Shown one piece after another: positions 6,093-6,350 of a stretch of DNA of 6,350 nt. Position numbers and translations under genes: made by a program. Within the stretch, counting starts at the first letter, position 1, and each line of letters opens with the position of its first letter. The notes beneath the pieces were generated by a model. That model saw only the letters and a list, made by a program, of their open reading frames with translations, ran no database searches and was not told the origin of the DNA. This DNA is from Euryarchaeota archaeon UBA501 (GTDB taxonomy: Archaea > Thermoplasmatota > Poseidoniia > Poseidoniales > Thalassarchaeaceae), in assembly GCA_002505685.1 (NCBI GenBank), contig DAVT01000051.1:1-6350 (forward strand), in the 5' to 3' direction.

Positions 6093-6350
6093 GTGAGCGA
6101 AGATTGGCGAGACCATGTCGAATCGGCTGGAGCCGGACTACATCGGATTAGAAAACATGGTTCAATGCGCGTGGATGCAATGTTGGTTTCAGATGCAAAA
6201 CATTTAGATGAGCACACGGATCAATCCCCTGGACAATTGGCCAATACTGCTTCACTACCAGGAATTGTCGGCAATGCATGGGCGATGGCTGACTTCCACT
6301 TCGGTTACGGGTTTCCAATCGGAGGCGTGGTTGCAACGGACGTCGATAGA
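6093..6350 (+). CDS. rtcB: RNA-splicing ligase RtcB (5' part, cut by the window end)
   Basis: The first 86 codons from GTG 6093 are open to the window end. RtcB joins RNA 2',3'-cyclic phosphate ends to 5'-OH ends using GTP and Mn2+. In archaea it ligates tRNA halves after intron removal. The identifying segment is MADFHFGYGFPIGGVVATD (residues 65-83), matching the family's MPDxHxGYGFPIGG loop, with Ala where Pro is usual. Upstream, MRVDAMLVSD (25-34) and LANTASLPGI (49-58) match the conserved N-terminal region. The Mn2+ ligands and the guanylylated His lie beyond the window, so activity cannot be judged. The start is chosen from AGGA six bases upstream and a sensible N-terminus (MSEDWRDHVES). 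The in-frame ATG at 6024 would add an unlikely Arg-rich stretch across the spacer palindrome. The gene is divergent from alaS, and both act on tRNA. Confidence 0.92.
   Translation, partial: MSEDWRDHVESAGAGLHRIRKHGSMRVDAMLVSDAKHLDEHTDQSPGQLANTASLPGIVGNAWAMADFHFGYGFPIGGVVATDVDR

Overview
The window most likely comes from a marine planktonic archaeon, with Marine Group II (Poseidoniales) or a close relative as the best guess. The alanyl-tRNA synthetase is clearly of the archaeal type, which supports the archaeal assignment. The narrower assignment rests on the pairing of an archaeal tRNA synthetase with large secreted proteins rich in acidic calcium-type loops, at moderate GC. It is an inference, because no rRNA or other marker is present.

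Layout: bases 1-765 (+) hold the 3' end of a secreted-looking beta-propeller protein of the LVIVD-repeat type. After a 45-base gap, 811-3201 (+) encodes a 796-residue surface protein. In order it has an N-terminal hydrophobic segment, about 200 residues of probable beta-sandwich, six thrombospondin type 3 (TSP3) calcium loops, a YHYH domain, a Gly/Pro linker, a C-terminal membrane anchor and a short basic tail. Its last 60 bases overlap, tail to tail, the 3' end of alaS (minus strand, 3142-5985), which encodes a full-length archaeal alanyl-tRNA synthetase. Beyond a 107-base divergent spacer, rtcB (tRNA ligase) starts on the plus strand and runs off the window.

The two halves have different roles. 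The left half is a possible two-gene surface unit: same strand, short gap, both products probably extracellular. The right half is a divergent pair of tRNA-handling genes, one charging tRNA-Ala and the other joining tRNA exons or repairing RNA. The spacer between them carries a perfect 19-base palindrome close to its midpoint, which could be a shared control element.

There are no tRNA or rRNA genes, CRISPR arrays, insertion sequences or convincing terminators, and no gene-free stretch over 300 bases. The points most worth checking are the unusual residues in the tRNA-recognition region of AlaRS, its degenerate N-terminal cysteine cluster, the convergent antisense overlap, the spacer palindrome and the TSP3-YHYH-anchor architecture.
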